From contig NZ_JAPPUW010000010.1 of assembly GCF_026712205.1 (NCBI RefSeq), positions 124,001-188,000 of the forward strand: a DNA stretch of 64,000 bases, given 5' to 3'. The notes beneath the pieces are model-generated. The model was not told the DNA's origin. It saw nothing but the letters and a program-made list of their open reading frames with translations, and ran no database searches. The position numbers and the translations under genes are program-made. Positions 29,638-37,922 of the stretch are shown piece by piece (the stretch's first letter is position 1; each line of letters begins with the position of its first letter). Source of the stretch: Pelomonas aquatica. GTDB taxonomy: Bacteria; Pseudomonadota; Gammaproteobacteria; Burkholderiales; Burkholderiaceae_C.

Positions 29638-29846
29638 GCGGCGCAGCCGAGCCCGGCTGACGATCGTCAAACGGAGCGTCAACCGGGGCGCCGCCCCCTG
29701 GCCGAGCGGTTCTTCGACCCGGACATCATCAGCACGGCCGGGGCAGGCCTGTGCCGGCCTCCCCGTCATCGCTTCCGATGACGCGCCGGCCTGGGGGATC
29801 GCCTAGCCTCAGGGTTCGAGCCCATCGAGCACAGAAGGGGAGCCCC

Positions 29847-30137
29847 ATGCGTCTGACTTCCATCGGCGACATTCCGGCGAACGTCCGCGCACTTTTGCCG
29901 CGCCGGATGTCGGCGGCACCCGGCATCGCGGCAGGAATCCTTTTCGCCCTCGGGGCGTCGGGCTGCTCGTCCGATCCGCGCGAGGATTCGGCGAACGAGG
30001 AGATGGCCAGGAGGGCGCATGCAAGTGCCTGGACGCTCAGCCGAGCTCCGGCCGGTCACTACTTGGGCGGCGAATACGCCGGTCGGCAGCAGGACTTGAA
30101 CGGGCGTCCGGCCACCCCTGTCGCCTCGGCCCGCTGA
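29847..30137 (+). CDS. small putative lipoprotein
   Basis: Protein of 96 residues, ATG 29847 after AGAAGGGG. A positively charged start, a hydrophobic stretch (GIAAGILFALGASGC) and a Cys near residue 40 suggest a lipoprotein, though the charged n-region is unusually long and the lipobox (ASGC) is imperfect. The remainder is polar and has no recognised domain. It stands alone, between the LuxR gene and the convergent DUF1329 gene. The flanking gaps (29638-29846 and 30138-30333) show nothing I can name. Confidence 0.45.
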   Translation: MRLTSIGDIPANVRALLPRRMSAAPGIAAGILFALGASGCSSDPREDSANEEMARRAHASAWTLSRAPAGHYLGGEYAGRQQDLNGRPATPVASAR

Positions 30138-30333
30138 AGACCGTCCGAGGCCGGGAGAAGCGCGTCTCCATAGGGGCAACGGCCGATTCCGGTGCCAACC
30201 ATCGGCCCTCGCGGAGAGCGCACCCGGGCCGGCCCTGGCAGCGCCACGACAGGGGCGCTGCCGCCGATTGCAAATCACCGTGCCGAGGCAGGGAGGCGCC
30301 GGCGTCGACCTGCCCCTCCGCCCCGATGCAAGC

Positions 30334-31632
30334 TCAGTTGCCGCCGCGCAGGTTCTGCACCTGGAAGAGCTTGGGCGGGTTCTGCTTCGCGTCCACCTGG
30401 CCCTTGAACTGCCCGGTCGTGCAGTGCTTGGACTGCACGTCGACCATCGAGAACGAGTCGTCGATCGCGATGCCCGTGCCCTTGTTGATCGGCAGGTGGG
30501 CGTCCGGGTGCGACTTGCCGATGGTCCAGCTCTTCCACAGCTCGCCCTTGCGGTCGTAGATCAGCGTGCGGTTGATGTTGTAGACCTGGGCGTCGATGTG
30601 GAAGACGCGCTTGCCGATCGGATGCGCGCCGTTGACGGGCTCGGCCTCCAGCACATAGACCTTGCGCAGCTGCCAGCTGATGTTCGGGAAGCAGCCGCCC
30701 TGGCCGCCGAAGTCGACGAACTTGTAGCCGTCGGCCTGCCTGAACTCGTCCGTCAGCGCCAGCTCGTTATGGTTGTAGTAGGGCATCAGGATGTTCTTCG
30801 TGCCCTTGTAGGTCCACTTCATGTCGGACACGCGGCCGTTGTAGCCCTCGAAGTCCTCGATCATCAGGTCGGAGCCGAGGAAGGCATCGGTCGCCTGGCC
30901 GGTGGCCAGGCGCCGCACGCGGCGCTGGAAGCCCAGGTAGAGGTAGGCGTCGTCGAACTTCAGGTCGTCGTCGTAGCGCTGGATCAGCAGCTGCGTGTTC
31001 TTCAGGTCCTGCGGCTCCTGCACCTGCACATAGATGCCGCGGAACAGCTCCGACGGATTGGGCGTGACCTCGGGCACCGGCGCGTCCTGCACGCGGTGGC
31101 GGAAGTTCAGGAAGTGGAAGTCGAACTTGATCGTGCGCTCGACCTGGCCGCTCGTCATGTTGCGGTACTTCCAATAGAAGGGATCGATGGCGGCGTTGTC
31201 GCCCCAGTTGATGCCGTACTTGAAGTTCCAGGCGATCTTCTCGCCGGCGCGCGGGTCGTCCAGCCGCGGCTCCTCGGGGAAGGGGCGGCCGGCCTCGAAG
31301 CCGCTGATCTCGCCGTTCTTCGCGCCCAGCTTGGTCTTGTTCAGGCCCTTGCGGGTGGCCTCGACATAGGCCTTGTTGAGCGGGAACTGCGTCGTCGGGC
31401 CGACCTTGATCTCGGTCCAGCCGCTCTTCACCGCCAGATACATGCCGGCGTCGAGGGCGTCCTTGAACTGCTCGACATTGGCCTTGCCGATGACGGTGCC
31501 GGCGCTCAGGCCGGGGAAGCTCGGCAGGCCGCCCTTGTAGGGATTGAACGAGGCCTCGACATCGGCCTCGGTGGCGGCCAGCGCGCCGGCCGCCAGGCCC
31601 GCGGCGGCAAGGGAAAGGGTCAGTCGCTTCAT
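30334..31632 (-). CDS. DUF1329 family envelope protein
   Basis: Protein of 432 residues with a signal peptide (MKRLTLSLAAAGLAAGALA-AT). DUF1329 features are NPYKGGLPSFPG near the N-terminus, WKYRNMTSGQVERT, MPYYNHNELALTDEFRQADGYKFVDFGG and RVFHIDAQVYNINRTLIYD. The fold is predicted to be LolA/LolB-like, able to bind lipids or other hydrophobic molecules. It lies 14 bp after the DUF1302 gene; the two are regular partners. As the last gene of a sigma54-promoted operon it probably handles a hydrophobic compound across the periplasm (inference). Confidence 0.88.
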   Translation of the reverse strand: MKRLTLSLAAAGLAAGALAATEADVEASFNPYKGGLPSFPGLSAGTVIGKANVEQFKDALDAGMYLAVKSGWTEIKVGPTTQFPLNKAYVEATRKGLNKTKLGAKNGEISGFEAGRPFPEEPRLDDPRAGEKIAWNFKYGINWGDNAAIDPFYWKYRNMTSGQVERTIKFDFHFLNFRHRVQDAPVPEVTPNPSELFRGIYVQVQEPQDLKNTQLLIQRYDDDLKFDDAYLYLGFQRRVRRLATGQATDAFLGSDLMIEDFEGYNGRVSDMKWTYKGTKNILMPYYNHNELALTDEFRQADGYKFVDFGGQGGCFPNISWQLRKVYVLEAEPVNGAHPIGKRVFHIDAQVYNINRTLIYDRKGELWKSWTIGKSHPDAHLPINKGTGIAIDDSFSMVDVQSKHCTTGQFKGQVDAKQNPPKLFQVQNLRGGN

Positions 31633-31646
31633 CGTGGTCTCCTGAT

Positions 31647-33698
31647 TCAGAACTGGTAGCGCGCAGTGAAATAGAGCTCGTTTTCCTTCCAGGCCGAGCC
31701 GATGGGGCCGGCGCGGAAGCGACCCAGCGGCTCCAGGCCGCCGAGGCCGCGCGAGTAGGCGCTCATCGGATCGGCGTCGCCGAAGGGCGCGGTGAACGGG
31801 CCCCAGGGGTTGCACGAGCGGCAGTCGTCGAACTTCCAGCGCTCGTCGTTGCTGCGTGCCTTGAAGTTGCCGCCGAAGCTCAGCTTGAACTTGTTGCTGA
31901 CCAGCCAGTCGAGCTGAGGCGACATCACGAGGGCGCGGGCGCGCACGTCGTAGGCCGTGATCAGCTGCGGGCTGACGCGGTCGCCGGCAAGGAAGGCCTT
32001 GATCAACAGCGTGCCGACGACGTTGTCCTTCCAGTCGGGCATGCCGACGGTGCCGAGGGCGGCCTGGCGCCGCTCGTGGTCGAAGATGTGCTGGTAGAAC
32101 AGCTGGGCCGAGATCAGCGTCGTGCGGTTGGGGTTGATGAAGGGGATGAAGGTCGGCCGGTCGATGCCGACCACCGAGCGCCAGACCTTGTTCTTCGAGT
32201 ACAGCTCGGGCCGCGCCGTGTTGGCGAACTCCTCGCCCTGGGTCAGCGCGCCCTCGACGCGCACGGCCGCCTTGGCCGCCTCCCACTGCAGGTCCAGCGA
32301 GCCGCCGATCAGGCTGACGCGCGGGTAGGCGACGTCGAAGGCGATCAGGAAGGGGCAGTGGCCGGTGCCGTCGTTGCAGGGCTGGCCGGTGAAGGCGTTC
32401 TGCGCCGCCTTGCCGCCGTGCAGCGAGGGCAGCTGCGAGCGGTAGCTCAGCGCGTTCAGCGAGAACGACACGCCGCCCTGGGTGACGCCCTCGTACTTGA
32501 CGCCGACCTGGGTGTTCTGCAGGTTCCACTTGGGCAGGTCGACGCTGCGGATGCCGATCTGGCCGGGCCCGAAGTCGGTGGACAGCAGCACGCCGGGGCC
32601 GACGTTGGCGAAGTTGGACACCGTGCCGCCGTTGTCCCACAGGTTCTTCATGCCGCGGAAGAAGCAGCCGGCGTCCAGGATGCTGTTGGCCGTGCCGCAT
32701 TGCCCGAGGTTGTTGGGCCGGAACTTGTCGACGTTCCAGATCAGCTGCAGGTTGCGGTCCTGCATGCTGTCGCTGGAGCCCATGCGCCATTCGGCCTGGG
32801 CGATCCACATCGGGATGCGGATGTCCTGCAGCTCGTCGTAGATGTTGTTGCGCGAGTAGTCGACCGGGTTGATGACGTCGAGCACGCGGAACAGGTCGGT
32901 GCGGCCCCAGACGACCTGCTGGCGGCCGAGCTTCAGGAACAGCTGCTGGCCGGCGTCCAGGTCGACGGACTTGGTCACATAGGCCTCGCGCAGCGCGTCG
33001 GCGCGGTTGTTGAACTCGGGGGCCTCGAGCTGGCTGCGCGTCTTGCTGCCATAACCGCCGAAGTCGACGCAGCCGCGTGAGTCGGTGTCGCAGGGGCGCA
33101 CCGGCACGCCGAACTCCACCCCGCCGCCCATCGTCGAATGCCAGCGGTCGCCCAGCAGGCGCAGGCCCTCGTTGGGGTTGTAGTTCGGCGCGGCCGGGTT
33201 GGTCGAATTGAAGCCGAAGGTGTTGGCCGTGAGGCCGAGGCCGGCGACGACGGCCTTGTTCACCGCACCGCCGCCCTGGGGCAGCGGCGGCGGCCCGCCG
33301 GTGGACTGCAGCAGCACGCCACCGCCGGCGCGCTTGCCGTACTGGTCGTCGTTGAGGCGGTAGACGCCGTCGAAGCTGCCGCGCAGGATGCCGTGGAAGG
33401 ACCAGCCGGCATCGAGCTTCTTGTCGGCCTCGACCTGCAGCGTGTTGCGGAACTTGGACAGGCCGACGCTCTGGCCGGTCGCGTCCCGGCCGCGCACGCG
33501 GGTGTCGTTCTCGTAATAGACGTCGACCTTCCAGGGACTGGGCCCCGACGGTGAGACGACGTCCAGGGTGTCGGCCTCGTGGCTCGCGTCGGCCTTCGAG
33601 GGGGCGGCAGGGGGCTGCTGTGCGGATGCCGGCCCGGCCAGGCCGGCCAGCAGGGTCAGCCCCAGCGGCCAGCGCCGCCACGGGTGGGTGCAGATCAT
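31647..33698 (-). CDS. DUF1302 family outer-membrane protein
   Basis: Protein of 683 residues: a signal peptide (LGLTLLAGLAGPASA-QQ) and beta-strand-rich sequence ending in an aromatic outer-membrane terminus (ENELYFTARYQF). Family blocks include LREAYVTKSVDLDAGQQLFL, LGRQQVVWGRTDLFRVLDVI and NPVDYSRNNIYDELQDIRIP. DUF1302 proteins are predicted beta-barrels. It starts after GAGGAGACATCG, 44 bp behind the MMPL/RND gene. It probably forms the outer-membrane part of a transport route shared with DUF1329 and the RND protein. Confidence 0.88.
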   Translation of the reverse strand: MICTHPWRRWPLGLTLLAGLAGPASAQQPPAAPSKADASHEADTLDVVSPSGPSPWKVDVYYENDTRVRGRDATGQSVGLSKFRNTLQVEADKKLDAGWSFHGILRGSFDGVYRLNDDQYGKRAGGGVLLQSTGGPPPLPQGGGAVNKAVVAGLGLTANTFGFNSTNPAAPNYNPNEGLRLLGDRWHSTMGGGVEFGVPVRPCDTDSRGCVDFGGYGSKTRSQLEAPEFNNRADALREAYVTKSVDLDAGQQLFLKLGRQQVVWGRTDLFRVLDVINPVDYSRNNIYDELQDIRIPMWIAQAEWRMGSSDSMQDRNLQLIWNVDKFRPNNLGQCGTANSILDAGCFFRGMKNLWDNGGTVSNFANVGPGVLLSTDFGPGQIGIRSVDLPKWNLQNTQVGVKYEGVTQGGVSFSLNALSYRSQLPSLHGGKAAQNAFTGQPCNDGTGHCPFLIAFDVAYPRVSLIGGSLDLQWEAAKAAVRVEGALTQGEEFANTARPELYSKNKVWRSVVGIDRPTFIPFINPNRTTLISAQLFYQHIFDHERRQAALGTVGMPDWKDNVVGTLLIKAFLAGDRVSPQLITAYDVRARALVMSPQLDWLVSNKFKLSFGGNFKARSNDERWKFDDCRSCNPWGPFTAPFGDADPMSAYSRGLGGLEPLGRFRAGPIGSAWKENELYFTARYQF

Positions 33699-33742
33699 CG
33701 ATGTCTCCTCGTTGTGGTGAGTGGTTCGGCGCCCTTTTCGGC

Positions 33743-36178
33743 CTAGGCGCTCGCTGCTGCGCGGGCCTCGGTGCGAGGCCTCGCGGTGCTGGGGTCGTCG
33801 TCGCTCACTGCGGCCGCATCCAGCGCGCCGGCGACGACGAAACGGGGCTTGAACACGACGCACCAGGCCGGCACGATCAGGATGGCCGCGATGGCGTTCA
33901 CGACCAGCATGAAGGACAGCAGGGCCGCGGCGTCGGACTGGAAGCGCAGGTCGCTGAGAAAGACCCACAGCACCACGCCCGCGGTCAGCGTCAGCGCCGT
34001 GAAGCTGACGGCATAGCCGGTGGTGCTGACCGCGTTGATCGCGGCCCGGCGCACGTCGCGCACATGCGGCATCTCCTCGCGGATGCGGTCCATGAAATAG
34101 ACCGCGTAGTCGATGCCCACGCCGACGCCGATCATGATGACCGGCACCGTGTTGACGCTGATGCTGATGCCCTTCCAGCCCATGTAGGCATAGGACAGCA
34201 CGGTCGCGAACAGCATCGGCAGCACCATCAGCCAGCCGGCGTGCACGGACTGGTAATAGGCCATCACGACGACGAAGGCCAGCGCCATGACCAGCGGCAC
34301 GAGCAGCAGGTGGTCGGCATGCAGGGCCTCGTTGGCCGCCGCCGTCACGCCGATGATGCCGCCGCCCGGCTCGAAGCTCAGGCCCGGCACGCCGGCCGTC
34401 ACGCGCGCGGCGGCCTCGTGGGCCAGGGCCAGCGCGCGGCTGATGGTCTCGGCCTGGCGGTCCTTGTAATAGAAGACCAGGTCGGCCTCGTTCTCGTCGG
34501 CGTTGACGAACTCCTTCAGCGCGCCGGGGATGGGGCTGGATGCGAGGTAGGCGAACATCAGCCCGCCGACCTCGTCGGCCGAGTCGGGCACCTGGGCCCA
34601 GCGCGGGTCGTCGTTGTGCGTCAGCCGGTTGACGACGCGCACGACCGCCGGCAGCGCCTTGGTGCCGCCGAGATTGGGGTCGGCCAGCATCTCGGCCTGG
34701 AAGGCCTCGATGGCCCGCAGCACCTCGGGCCGCTTGATGCCGCCCTTGTCGCTGGTGCTGGCGACGATGTGCAGTTCCTCCGAGCCCGGGAACAGCCGGT
34801 TGATGGCCTCGGTCGACTGGTTGTAGGCGTGGTCGCGGTGCAGGATGGGCGAGCCGGGCTCGGTCTCGCCGGTCTTCACGCGCGCGGCCAGCTGGCCGCC
34901 GGCCAGCATCAGCAGGCCGGCGACGAGCAGGATGGCCGTCGCGCCGCGCACCGTGCCGCCGCTGCGCGCCATCGCGGCACCGAGGAAGGCGCGCACCGCC
35001 TGGTTCTTGTTCGCGGTGGCGCGCGGCTCGGGCAGCACGGTCAGCGCCAGCGGCACCATGAAGTGCACGGTGAAGATCACCGAGAAGGCCCAGAAGCCCG
35101 CCGAGATGCCCAGCTTCCAGTTGAAGGGCGCGGCGCCGAGGATCATCACGCCGATGCCGATGGCGTCCACCGCGATGGCCAGCGAGCCGGGCCGGAACAG
35201 TGCCTCCAGCGCATTGCGCGCCGCGCGCCGGCCGCTGTGCGTGATCGCCAGCTCCTCGTAGTAGCGCGCCACCAGCTGCACGCCGTGCGACATCGCACGC
35301 GCCGCGATCAGGAAGGGGATGGGCATGGACAGCGGCTCCAGGTTGAAGCCCAGCCAGGACATGAAGCCCAGCCCCCAGATCGACGACAGCGCGATGCCCA
35401 GCAGCGGCAGGAAGACGCCGTAGAAGCGCCGGAAATAGGCGATCAGCAGCGCCGCCAGCAGGGCCAGCGTGTAGAACAGGATGGCGACGATCTGGTTCAG
35501 ATAGGTGTAGACATAGCCGGTCAGCACCGGGTTGCCGGTCAGGTGGATGTGGTGGCCCGGCGTCGCCAGCTCGGCCTTCAGCGCCTGCAGCGCGGCGAAG
35601 GTCTTGGCGTAGTCGATCTCGCCCTCGTTGAGCTGGGCCTTGATCAGCGCCGCCTTCAGGTCCGGCGAGACGAGCAGGCCGTAGACCTGCGGGTTGGCCA
35701 TCACCTTGCGGCGCAGCTCGTCGAGCTCCTCGCTCGTGTGGCGCGGCTGCTGCGGGTCGTAATAGGGCTCGGACGCGAAGCTGCCCTCCGCCGTCAGATG
35801 CACATGGCGGGCGGTGCGGTGCGTCAGGCTGGCCACCAGGTTGTGGTTGACGCCGGGCAGGCTGTCGACGCCCTGGGTCGCGCGCTGGATCAGCGCCAGC
35901 GTCGCGTCGTTGAAGAGCGTGCCCCGATCGACCTCGATCGCCATGACGATCTGGTTGGCGCCGCCGAAGTTCTCCTTGATGCGGTTGTAGGTCTGGATGT
36001 AGGGATGCTGCTGCGGCAGCAGGTCGCTGAAGTCGGTGTAGATGCGCAGCCCCGGCAGGCGCGTCGCGAAGGCGAGCGTGACGGCCAGGATCAGGCCCAG
36101 CACGATCTTCGGGTTGGCGAAGATCCATTCCTCGGCGCGCACCAGGGCGCGCAGCAGTTGGCGGGCGGCGGTCTTCAT
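33743..36178 (-). CDS. MMPL/RND-family exporter
   Basis: Protein of 811 residues with about 12 membrane helices in two blocks (for example VLGLILAVTLAFATRLPG, ILFYTLALLAALLIAYF, LSFMLVVNAIAAILIVPAW) and two periplasmic loops (YTDFSDLLPQQHPYIQTYNRI; the later HRDHAYNQSTEAINRLFPGSEELHI). This is the shorter MMPL/HpnN-like RND class that moves lipids or hydrophobic compounds, not the AcrB class. Its ATG overlaps the stop of the upstream Ycf48-like gene (ATGA). In this operon it is the energised transporter. Confidence 0.88.
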   Translation of the reverse strand: MKTAARQLLRALVRAEEWIFANPKIVLGLILAVTLAFATRLPGLRIYTDFSDLLPQQHPYIQTYNRIKENFGGANQIVMAIEVDRGTLFNDATLALIQRATQGVDSLPGVNHNLVASLTHRTARHVHLTAEGSFASEPYYDPQQPRHTSEELDELRRKVMANPQVYGLLVSPDLKAALIKAQLNEGEIDYAKTFAALQALKAELATPGHHIHLTGNPVLTGYVYTYLNQIVAILFYTLALLAALLIAYFRRFYGVFLPLLGIALSSIWGLGFMSWLGFNLEPLSMPIPFLIAARAMSHGVQLVARYYEELAITHSGRRAARNALEALFRPGSLAIAVDAIGIGVMILGAAPFNWKLGISAGFWAFSVIFTVHFMVPLALTVLPEPRATANKNQAVRAFLGAAMARSGGTVRGATAILLVAGLLMLAGGQLAARVKTGETEPGSPILHRDHAYNQSTEAINRLFPGSEELHIVASTSDKGGIKRPEVLRAIEAFQAEMLADPNLGGTKALPAVVRVVNRLTHNDDPRWAQVPDSADEVGGLMFAYLASSPIPGALKEFVNADENEADLVFYYKDRQAETISRALALAHEAAARVTAGVPGLSFEPGGGIIGVTAAANEALHADHLLLVPLVMALAFVVVMAYYQSVHAGWLMVLPMLFATVLSYAYMGWKGISISVNTVPVIMIGVGVGIDYAVYFMDRIREEMPHVRDVRRAAINAVSTTGYAVSFTALTLTAGVVLWVFLSDLRFQSDAAALLSFMLVVNAIAAILIVPAWCVVFKPRFVVAGALDAAAVSDDDPSTARPRTEARAAASA

Positions 36179-37179
36179 CGCGCTTCCTTGCTGTCGGTGG
36201 GGGCCTGCGCGACCTGGGTCGGCAGGTGGATGACGTTCAGCGCGCCGGCGGCGCCGGCGACCAGCATCGAGCGCGCGTCGAGGGCGACGCCGGCCGCCAG
36301 ATAGGCCGGGATGGCCTGGCCATGCTCGAAGGCCTGCCACTGCTCGCCCTGCAGCCTGACCATGCGGCCGCCGGCGCCCAGGCCGTAGAGCTCGTCGGCG
36401 ACGCGCAGCAGCGCATACATCGGCACGCCGGAGGGGTTGGCCTGGGTCGCCCAGGTGCGGCCGCCGTCGCGGGTGCGCTTGATGACGCCGGCCAGGCCCG
36501 AGACCCAGCCGTTGGCGGCGTCGGTGAACAGCGCCGCATAGGGATAGAAGTCGCCCTCGATCTTGGGCTGGGGCTGCCAGCTGGCGCCGCCGTCCGCGCT
36601 GGTCAGCACGGCGCCGAATTCGCCGGTGATGACGGCGCGCTTCTCGTCGACGAACTGCACGGTGGTCAGGATGGCGTCGTCGCCCAGGTCGCGGACCTGC
36701 CAGCTGCCGCCCTTGTCGGCGCTCGACAGGATGCTGGTGCGCGCGCCGACCGCCCACAGGCGGTTGCGCGGGTCGCAGGTCAGGGCCAGCAGGTCGCTGC
36801 GGGTCGGCAGCTGGCGCATCGCCCATTCGCCGCCGCCGGCCGCGAGCACCCAGACCTTCTTGTAGAAGTCCAGCGCCGCGAAGCTGCCGTCCGGGCAGGC
36901 CGCCACCGCCAGCACCGACGAGGGCTGGGCCAGCGCATGCCGCGCCCAGTGCGCGCCGCCGTCGGTCGAGGTCAGGATGACGCCGCCGGCCGCGCCGGCG
37001 ACGACGCGGCTGCCGTGGCTGGCCAGGGCCTGGAAGGTGTCGTAGCGCTGCACGGGCTTGCCGCGTTCGGCCTGCACGCCGGCCCAGTCGGGCGCAGGCA
37101 CGCAGCCCGTCAGCATGGTCAGTGAGGCGCACAGCCACGCGATGCGCGCGGCCCGCCCCCCCGTCGATCTCGGTCCCAT
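36175..37179 (-). CDS. Ycf48-like beta-propeller lipoprotein
   Basis: Protein of 334 residues with a lipobox (LCASLTMLTGC) and repeated BNR/sialidase-type units: ILTSTDGGAHWARHAL, SILSSADKGGSWQVRDLG, AVLTSADGGASWQPQPKI and IKRTRDGGRTWATQ. This matches the Ycf48/HCF136 propeller family. In photosynthetic organisms the family assists photosystem II; heterotrophs carry it beside RND/DUF1302/DUF1329 genes, where it presumably assembles or scaffolds the transporter. It is first in the operon, about 100 nt behind the predicted sigma54 start. Confidence 0.85.
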   Translation of the reverse strand: MGPRSTGGRAARIAWLCASLTMLTGCVPAPDWAGVQAERGKPVQRYDTFQALASHGSRVVAGAAGGVILTSTDGGAHWARHALAQPSSVLAVAACPDGSFAALDFYKKVWVLAAGGGEWAMRQLPTRSDLLALTCDPRNRLWAVGARTSILSSADKGGSWQVRDLGDDAILTTVQFVDEKRAVITGEFGAVLTSADGGASWQPQPKIEGDFYPYAALFTDAANGWVSGLAGVIKRTRDGGRTWATQANPSGVPMYALLRVADELYGLGAGGRMVRLQGEQWQAFEHGQAIPAYLAAGVALDARSMLVAGAAGALNVIHLPTQVAQAPTDSKEAR

Positions 37180-37291
37180 CGTTGTCCCCTCTGCGCGGGC
37201 ACGGCGGCGGCCGGCCCGGGGTGGCGCTTGGCGCCACGCTTGTCCATTTCGTCAACCTGCGGGCGCCGTCTTCCGCGCCCACCAGGAAAGG

Positions 37292-37307
37292 GGCAAAGCC
37301 CATGCCA
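37292..37307 (-). promoter_or_regulatory. sigma54 (-24/-12) promoter of the DUF1302/DUF1329/RND operon
   Basis: On the minus strand TGGCAT-N5-TTGCC gives the GG-N10-GC signature. It lies 112 bp upstream of the Ycf48-like gene. An IHF site 8 bp away and the activator site 79 bp away have exactly the same spacing as at the phenol hydroxylase promoter (52883-53012). Confidence 0.82.
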
Positions 37308-37314
37308 GCGCCGC

Positions 37315-37327
37315 CAAGTGCTTGATT
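37315..37327 (-). promoter_or_regulatory. IHF site
   Basis: AATCAAGCACTTG on the minus strand fits the IHF consensus WATCAANNNNTTR fully. It lies between the sigma54 element and the upstream activator site, where a bend would bring activator and polymerase together, as known for DmpR/XylR promoters. Confidence 0.72.
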
Positions 37328-37382
37328 CGTATCGACCCGGCCTCGCGGCCCGCGCCGCCCCCCGGGGACTCCCGCATACCGA

Positions 37383-37424
37383 CCTGAGCATTTGCTGCAC
37401 TGCCGCTTGATCAAATGGTGAGGT
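37383..37424 (-). promoter_or_regulatory. DmpR-type upstream activating sequence
   Basis: The 36-bp core 37386-37421 is identical at 30 of 36 positions to 52977-53012 upstream of dmpK. It contains TTGCTGCAC and the palindrome TTGATCAA (37407-37414). Flanking arms CCTGAGCATTTG and CAAATGGTGAGG form an imperfect inverted repeat, as expected for the dimer sites of DmpR/XylR-class activators. Confidence 0.8.
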
Positions 37425-37437
37425 CAGCCCCTCGCCC

Positions 37438-37600
37438 GGTCTTGCGGCGCAGTACGCGCGCAAGACCAGTCTGGGACCGCGCAGCGGCCTGAGCCGCAGC
37501 GCTTCGCCAGGCTCACCGCGCCCACCGGGCGCGCTGTGTCCGGGCTCAGCCCCCGAGGGGACGGCGATGCTTGCGGGCCGGCTTGGGGCGGCCCGGCGCC
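37438..37600 (+). repeat. intergenic repeat element, copy 3, with hairpins
   Basis: It begins with a 9-bp stem GGTCTTGCG/CGCAAGACC (37438-37467). From 37501 it carries the repeat family: GCTTCGCCAGGC, a private hairpin CGCGCCC-ACC-GGGCGCG (37517-37533), GTGTCCGGGCTCAGCCCC, GAGGGGACGGCGATGCTTGC and GGGCCGGCTTGGGGCGGCCC. The first half matches 7501-7583 (reverse) and the second half matches 1-92. It separates the phenol operon's 3' end from the activator site of the DUF operon. Confidence 0.62.
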
Positions 37601-37643
37601 GGTCCGCGGCTTCATGCGGCGCGGGTGTGGGAAGCTGAAAGCA

Positions 37644-37682
37644 GCAGGCCCGCCGGCTGCGCGAGGCAGCGGGCGGGCCTGC
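37644..37682 (-). terminator. terminator of the phenol/meta operon
   Basis: GCAGGCCCGCCGGCTGC, loop GCGAG, GCAGCGGGCGGGCCTGC: a 17-bp stem with one mismatch, starting 24 bp beyond the dmpI stop. A short T-rich tail (TGCTTTC on the minus strand) follows. Confidence 0.75.
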
Positions 37683-37705
37683 AGGGGCCGCTGGAATGGC
37701 GGGAA

Positions 37706-37897
37706 CTAGCGGCCGAGATCCTGGGCGCTGACGCCGGCGATGCCCCAGTTCTCCTTGGGCACCTCGGTGATCCAGACGCGCACGTTCTCCTTGGGCGCGC
37801 CGACCGCCTCGGTCAGCGCCTGCGTGACCTTCTCGATCACGGCGCGTTTCTGCTCGGTCGTGCGACCTTCGATCATGTAGATCTGGGCAAAGGGCAT
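37706..37897 (-). CDS. dmpI: 4-oxalocrotonate tautomerase
   Basis: Protein of 63 residues including Met1; after its removal Pro1 is the general base (MPFAQIYMIEGRTTEQKRAV). Conserved RVWITEVPKENWGIAG near the C-terminus carries the active-site Arg and the Trp/Phe-type pocket. It converts 2-hydroxymuconate to 2-oxo-3-hexenedioate in the oxalocrotonate branch of the meta pathway, upstream of DmpH. It is the last gene of the operon and is followed by a strong hairpin terminator. Confidence 0.93.
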   Translation of the reverse strand: MPFAQIYMIEGRTTEQKRAVIEKVTQALTEAVGAPKENVRVWITEVPKENWGIAGVSAQDLGR

Positions 37898-37922
37898 GGG
37901 AGTCTCCTTGGGGGTGCGCGCC

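Noticed and set aside
33551-36304. 917-codon open frame opposite the MMPL/RND gene
   Set aside because: Shadow frame with no recognisable motif; the minus-strand transporter is unambiguous.
37424-37615. Small open frame between the DUF operon and dmpI
   Set aside because: It lies wholly in the hairpin-rich repeat element and encodes only Pro/Ser/Gly-rich sequence.
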